From an uncultured Acetatifactor sp. (GTDB lineage: Bacteria; Bacillota; Clostridia; Lachnospirales; Lachnospiraceae), in the NCBI GenBank assembly GCA_934394815.1, contig CAKRRD010000005.1:1-64000 (forward strand): DNA of 64,000 nucleotides, in the 5' to 3' direction. Under the pieces are notes generated by a model that saw nothing but the letters and a program-made list of their open reading frames with translations, was not told the origin of the DNA and ran no database searches. Within the stretch, counting starts at the first letter, position 1. Every line of letters begins with the position of its first letter. Position numbers and translations under genes: made by a program. This document shows positions 61,701-64,000 of the stretch, in pieces.

Positions 61701-61827
61701 TCCCTGGATGCATCCGTTCTACGGGGAAGTCATGGTACGCTGCAGCGGACGCAGGATCGAGGATTCCGACGGCATGATCACGCTGGAAGGATATCACCGG
61801 ATCATCAGCGACATTGAAGAGAGATAA
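58780..61827 (+). CDS. PAS-GGDEF-PAS-GGDEF*-EAL-PAS cyclic di-GMP enzyme
   Basis: A 1015-residue soluble protein. An N-terminal PAS-like domain (about 25-165) precedes a first GGDEF (about 170-330) with intact RIGGDEF (GGDEF at 245-249). A second PAS-like domain (about 345-455) precedes a degenerate second GGDEF (about 460-610) in which the signature is replaced by VENNC. The EAL domain (about 620-870) has EALLR at 648-652, ELTES, DDFGTGYASM, KIDK and EGVE, all needed for phosphodiesterase activity. A further PAS-like domain ends the protein (about 890-1015). It can potentially both make and break c-di-GMP. No membrane segments. The binding site before the ATG is weak. Confidence 0.9.
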   Translation: MKEQNVENTMGRLVLAKDDTENLITEHQFLEVICRDYTSVYYVDLKNDVAEPIKVALSGNAVKMDRIQVRERIGYTETYQTYCNKFVTESNRKEFLHVLDRKFLLKVLADTDRYIYRYESLPNPAGHKYFEVQVFRVWEEDFDGKVIVGFHHIDDIVTKELRYQWELEKMAFTDALTGIGNRAAFTREMVSFAENDKAACVVADVNNLKVGNDRYGHEEGDQLIRDSAECIREVFGETGICYRIGGDEFCILIREGDSARIVDCIQRLQRLTEEKNKNRKMSLTIACGYAVRENAQETMEQVFNRADEMMYDAKFRMKKEFPVYSEERIKNYLNVLKILCKSTDSYLYLWNINKDEIWFFGDVDREYALRKKGSATCTTEEMVNIVYRADRAALQEDLAKIMAGEKNIHDMDYRWMNRKDEPVWINCRGKMIPDDKGKPFVMIGRVSDKSLRYLYHPLTKLFNKNKMFMDLKEQILPKNTGFLMLMGIDNLGSINLRHGRAYGDEVIKKCAQVMEAEESVHNVWHVENNCYALYLDVKTTEEVHKIYDNILTELSDYCTLSAGVVANSKELFGDEGNLYACAEMMLEKAKDIGIRNIVFFSQEDLAERLKTIQFMEEMQTSVRKGCEGFYLCYQPQIKTGNYHLFGAEALLRYRSDTCGNIYPDEFIPLLEQSKLIKQVGMWTLETALRQCKKWRETEPEFHISVNFSVVQLEDRDVAERVLDILNKVGIPGSALTIELTESIQIQSINQLLPIFKSWRDAGIELSIDDFGTGYASMSYLKQLDVNEIKIDKIFVRDVEEATYNYRLISNMIEFAKTSGMRVCCEGVEEIRELTVLEGLSPSLFQGYLFSKPRETKEFEKAFIDSSTPEYREREAFIQKIYDYKESMHFIYFNTKNILRDTNLGLWIIRINEETGYAEMHVDETMERILGVDRKYTPQECYNFWHSRIREDHLDYVNKNVAHMVEADAVVQLQYPWMHPFYGEVMVRCSGRRIEDSDGMITLEGYHRIISDIEER

Positions 61828-61870
61828 AGACAGAAATACAGAGAAAAACAGGAAGGGAGCAGACAGACGT

Positions 61871-64000
61871 ATGAAATATACTTTGGATTATGAGAAATAT
61901 GCGGAACTGGCAAGACGAGTGGCAGCAGAGGGAAGCGTATTGCTTCGAAATGAAGACAGTGTGCTGCCTTTGCAAAAAGGGCAGAGGGTGTCGATCTTCG
62001 GCAGAACGCAGTTCGAGCATTATAAGAGTGGCACCGGCTCCGGCGGTATGGTGAATGCCCCTTATGTTACCAATATTACAGACAGCCTGAAGGAAGACGG
62101 CACGGTGCAGATAAACGAAGCGCTGGAGACACAGTACCGGGAATGGCTGAAGGATCATCCCTTTGACATGGGAGAGGGCTGGGCCATGGAGCCGTGGAAT
62201 CAGGAAGAGATGCCTGTCAGTGAAGAACTGGCGGCACAGGCGGCAGAACAGTCGGATCTGGCCATCGTGGTCATCGGACGGACTGCCGGAGAGGACAAGG
62301 ACAACAGCGCTGCGGAGGGCAGTTATCTGCTGACTGCGGCGGAGGAAGAGATCCTGCGGAATGTCTGCCACGCATTTGAACGGACCATTGTTGTGCTCAA
62401 CGTGGGTAATATCATGGATATGAAGTGGGTGGACCGCTATCAGCCACAGGCGGTACTCTATGTATGGCAGGGCGGTCAGGAAGGCGGCAGAGCCACTGCA
62501 GATGTCCTGACGGGAAAGGTAAATCCCAGCGGTAAACTCAGCGACACCATTGCGGAAGATATCGAAGATTATCCTTCGACGGAGAATTTCGGGGATCCGG
62601 TGGAGAATTTCTATACGGAGGACATTTATGTAGGCTATCGCTACTTTGAGACCTTTGCCAGAGATAAGGTAAAATATCCTTTTGGATATGGCCTGTCTTA
62701 TACGCAGTTCCAGACAGAGACCATAGGGCTGGCGGTACAGGGAACTTCGGTGACAGCCATCGCGAAAGTAACGAACGTCGGTGGTGTATCCGGCAGGGAG
62801 ACCATGCAGGTCTATGTGGAGGCACCGCAGGGCAGACTGGGCAAGCCGCTGCGTCAGCTGGCTGCCTATGGGAAGACGGAGAAATTGAAACCCGGAGAGA
62901 GCGAAGAACTGATTCTGAAAGCAGAACTGACGGAGCTTGCATCCTATGATGACAGTGGTGTCACCGGGCATAAGTCCTGTTATGTGCTGGAAGCAGGGGA
63001 TTATAATTTCTATGTGGGCACCGATGTGCGGAGTGCGGGAAAAGCCGGCAAGGTGACGCTGGCAGAATTGCTGGTGGTGCAGACAGCCACAGAGGCATTG
63101 GCACCGGTACAGGCGTTCAAGCGCTTAAAACCCTTCTTTTTCGAGGAAAAGGACCATGCTATCGCCAACTGGGAGGACGTTCCTTTGCGGACTATTGATC
63201 TGGCGGCACGTATTTCGCAGGAGAGACCCACGCACAGTGAGTATGCGGGAGATCAGGGATGGAAGCTGGCGGATGTCTATGATAAAAAAATCACGCTGGA
63301 GCAGTTCCTGACACAACTGTCAGACGAAGATCTGATCTGTATGACCCGGGGAGAAGGCATGTGTTCTCCAAAGGTTACGCCCGGTACGGCGGCAGCCTTC
63401 GGCGGAGTGACTGATTCACTGCAACGGTTCGGAATTCCGGTGGCCTGTTGTTCCGATGGTCCTTCCGGTATTCGTATGGACTGCGGTACTATGGCCTATG
63501 CGTTGCCCAATGGTACGCTGTTAGCCTGCACCTTTGATCCGGAACTGGTGGAAGAGCTGTATGAGCTGGAGGGGATGGAGCTTCGTAAGAACAGGATTGA
63601 TTCCCTCCTTGGCCCCGGCATCAATATTCACAGGAATCCGTTGAACGGACGGAATTTTGAGTATTTTTCCGAGGATCCTTACCTTACCGGCACCATGGCA
63701 GCAGCCCAGCTGACCGGTATGGGAAAATACGGTGTCACCGGTACCATCAAACATTTTGCATGTAATAATCAGGAATTCAGGCGGCATGATGCCAATGCCA
63801 TTGTATCGGAGAGAGCACTGCGGGAGATCTATCTGAAGGGCTTCGAAATCGCTGTAAAACAGGGCGGCGCCTACAGCATCATGTCCACCTATGGACCGGT
63901 AAATGGACTGTGGACCGCAGGCAGTTATGATCTCCTGACGACGATCCTCCGTAAGGAATGGGGCTATCAGGGCATTGTCATGACCGACTGGTGGGCGAAG
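61871..64000 (+). CDS. GH3 beta-glucosidase with inverted domain order (partial, runs off the window)
   Basis: 710 codons are visible. It opens with the domain that is normally C-terminal in GH3 (about 5-285; SVLLRNEDSVLPL, VVIGRTAGEDKDNSA, YVWQGGQEGG, PFGYGLSYT). A fibronectin-III-like part follows (about 285-400), then the TIM-barrel domain that is normally N-terminal (about 480-710; SDGPSGIRMD, GPGINIHRNPLNGRNFEYFSEDP, KHFACNNQE). The nucleophile is Asp706 in GIVMTDWW. This circularly permuted order is known from Butyrivibrio and Ruminococcus beta-glucosidases. There is no signal peptide, so it acts in the cytoplasm on imported beta-glucosides. GGAAGGGAGC precedes the ATG. Confidence 0.92.
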   Translation, partial: MKYTLDYEKYAELARRVAAEGSVLLRNEDSVLPLQKGQRVSIFGRTQFEHYKSGTGSGGMVNAPYVTNITDSLKEDGTVQINEALETQYREWLKDHPFDMGEGWAMEPWNQEEMPVSEELAAQAAEQSDLAIVVIGRTAGEDKDNSAAEGSYLLTAAEEEILRNVCHAFERTIVVLNVGNIMDMKWVDRYQPQAVLYVWQGGQEGGRATADVLTGKVNPSGKLSDTIAEDIEDYPSTENFGDPVENFYTEDIYVGYRYFETFARDKVKYPFGYGLSYTQFQTETIGLAVQGTSVTAIAKVTNVGGVSGRETMQVYVEAPQGRLGKPLRQLAAYGKTEKLKPGESEELILKAELTELASYDDSGVTGHKSCYVLEAGDYNFYVGTDVRSAGKAGKVTLAELLVVQTATEALAPVQAFKRLKPFFFEEKDHAIANWEDVPLRTIDLAARISQERPTHSEYAGDQGWKLADVYDKKITLEQFLTQLSDEDLICMTRGEGMCSPKVTPGTAAAFGGVTDSLQRFGIPVACCSDGPSGIRMDCGTMAYALPNGTLLACTFDPELVEELYELEGMELRKNRIDSLLGPGINIHRNPLNGRNFEYFSEDPYLTGTMAAAQLTGMGKYGVTGTIKHFACNNQEFRRHDANAIVSERALREIYLKGFEIAVKQGGAYSIMSTYGPVNGLWTAGSYDLLTTILRKEWGYQGIVMTDWWAK

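Noticed and set aside
61805..62971. 388-codon minus-strand frame opposite the GH3 gene
   Set aside because: The plus strand is clearly GH3 coding; the minus frame is a shadow of codon bias.

Overview
The window reads like a chromosomal segment of a Gram-positive anaerobic gut or rumen Firmicute, most likely a Lachnospiraceae-type clostridium. The grounds are GGAGG-type ribosome binding sites, lipoprotein signal peptides, ABC sugar importers with LacI control, a clostripain-family protease, Rpn-type PD-(D/E)XK genes, a GH3 enzyme with inverted domain order, and intermediate GC content. No species-level marker is present.

Left part (1-16.9 kb): a decayed tRNA-Arg-like sequence and its terminator; a membrane diguanylate cyclase; a LacI regulator with two palindromic operators controlling a sugar operon (binding lipoprotein, two permeases, GH13 oligo-1,6-glucosidase, VOC protein, PfkB kinase), probably for a glucose-fructose disaccharide or isomalto-sugar; an AAA-like/PD-(D/E)XK gene; a GH88 locus truncated at both ends; a neopullulanase-type GH13; a MATE transporter; and a membrane-gene remnant.

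Centre (16.9-36.8 kb): a duplicated-domain lipoprotein, a hybrid histidine kinase and a LytTR response regulator sit beside the most notable system. This is a co-directional seven-gene operon (21503-36751): acyltransferase, MATE exporter fused to an RsbW-like ATPase, a 2994-residue NRPS with order A-T-C-A-T-C-A-T-R, a STAS anti-anti-sigma-like protein, a second RsbW-like ATPase, a phosphopantetheinyl transferase and a clostripain lipoprotein. The terminal reductase predicts release of a tripeptide aldehyde or alcohol. The STAS/ATPase parts form a partner switch with no sigma factor nearby, and one ATPase copy is welded to the exporter.

Right part (36.9-64 kb): a YitT protein, a GNAT, an Rpn nuclease, a ketopantoate reductase-like protein, a HAD phosphatase and an HxlR regulator; an ACGX-repeat RiPP system (Cys-rich repeat peptide, radical SAM/SPASM enzyme, nitroreductase); an overlapping set of flavin/ferredoxin protein, zinc macrodomain and SirTM-type sirtuin (reversible ADP-ribosylation); a lipoprotein; a P-type cation ATPase behind a yybP-ykoY (Mn2+) riboswitch with its own promoter and terminator; a LUD protein; a prolyl-tRNA editing protein; an orphan GHKL kinase; a UgpB-like ABC importer next to a PHP phosphoesterase; a PAS-GGDEF-PAS-GGDEF*-EAL-PAS protein; and a GH3 beta-glucosidase cut by the window end.
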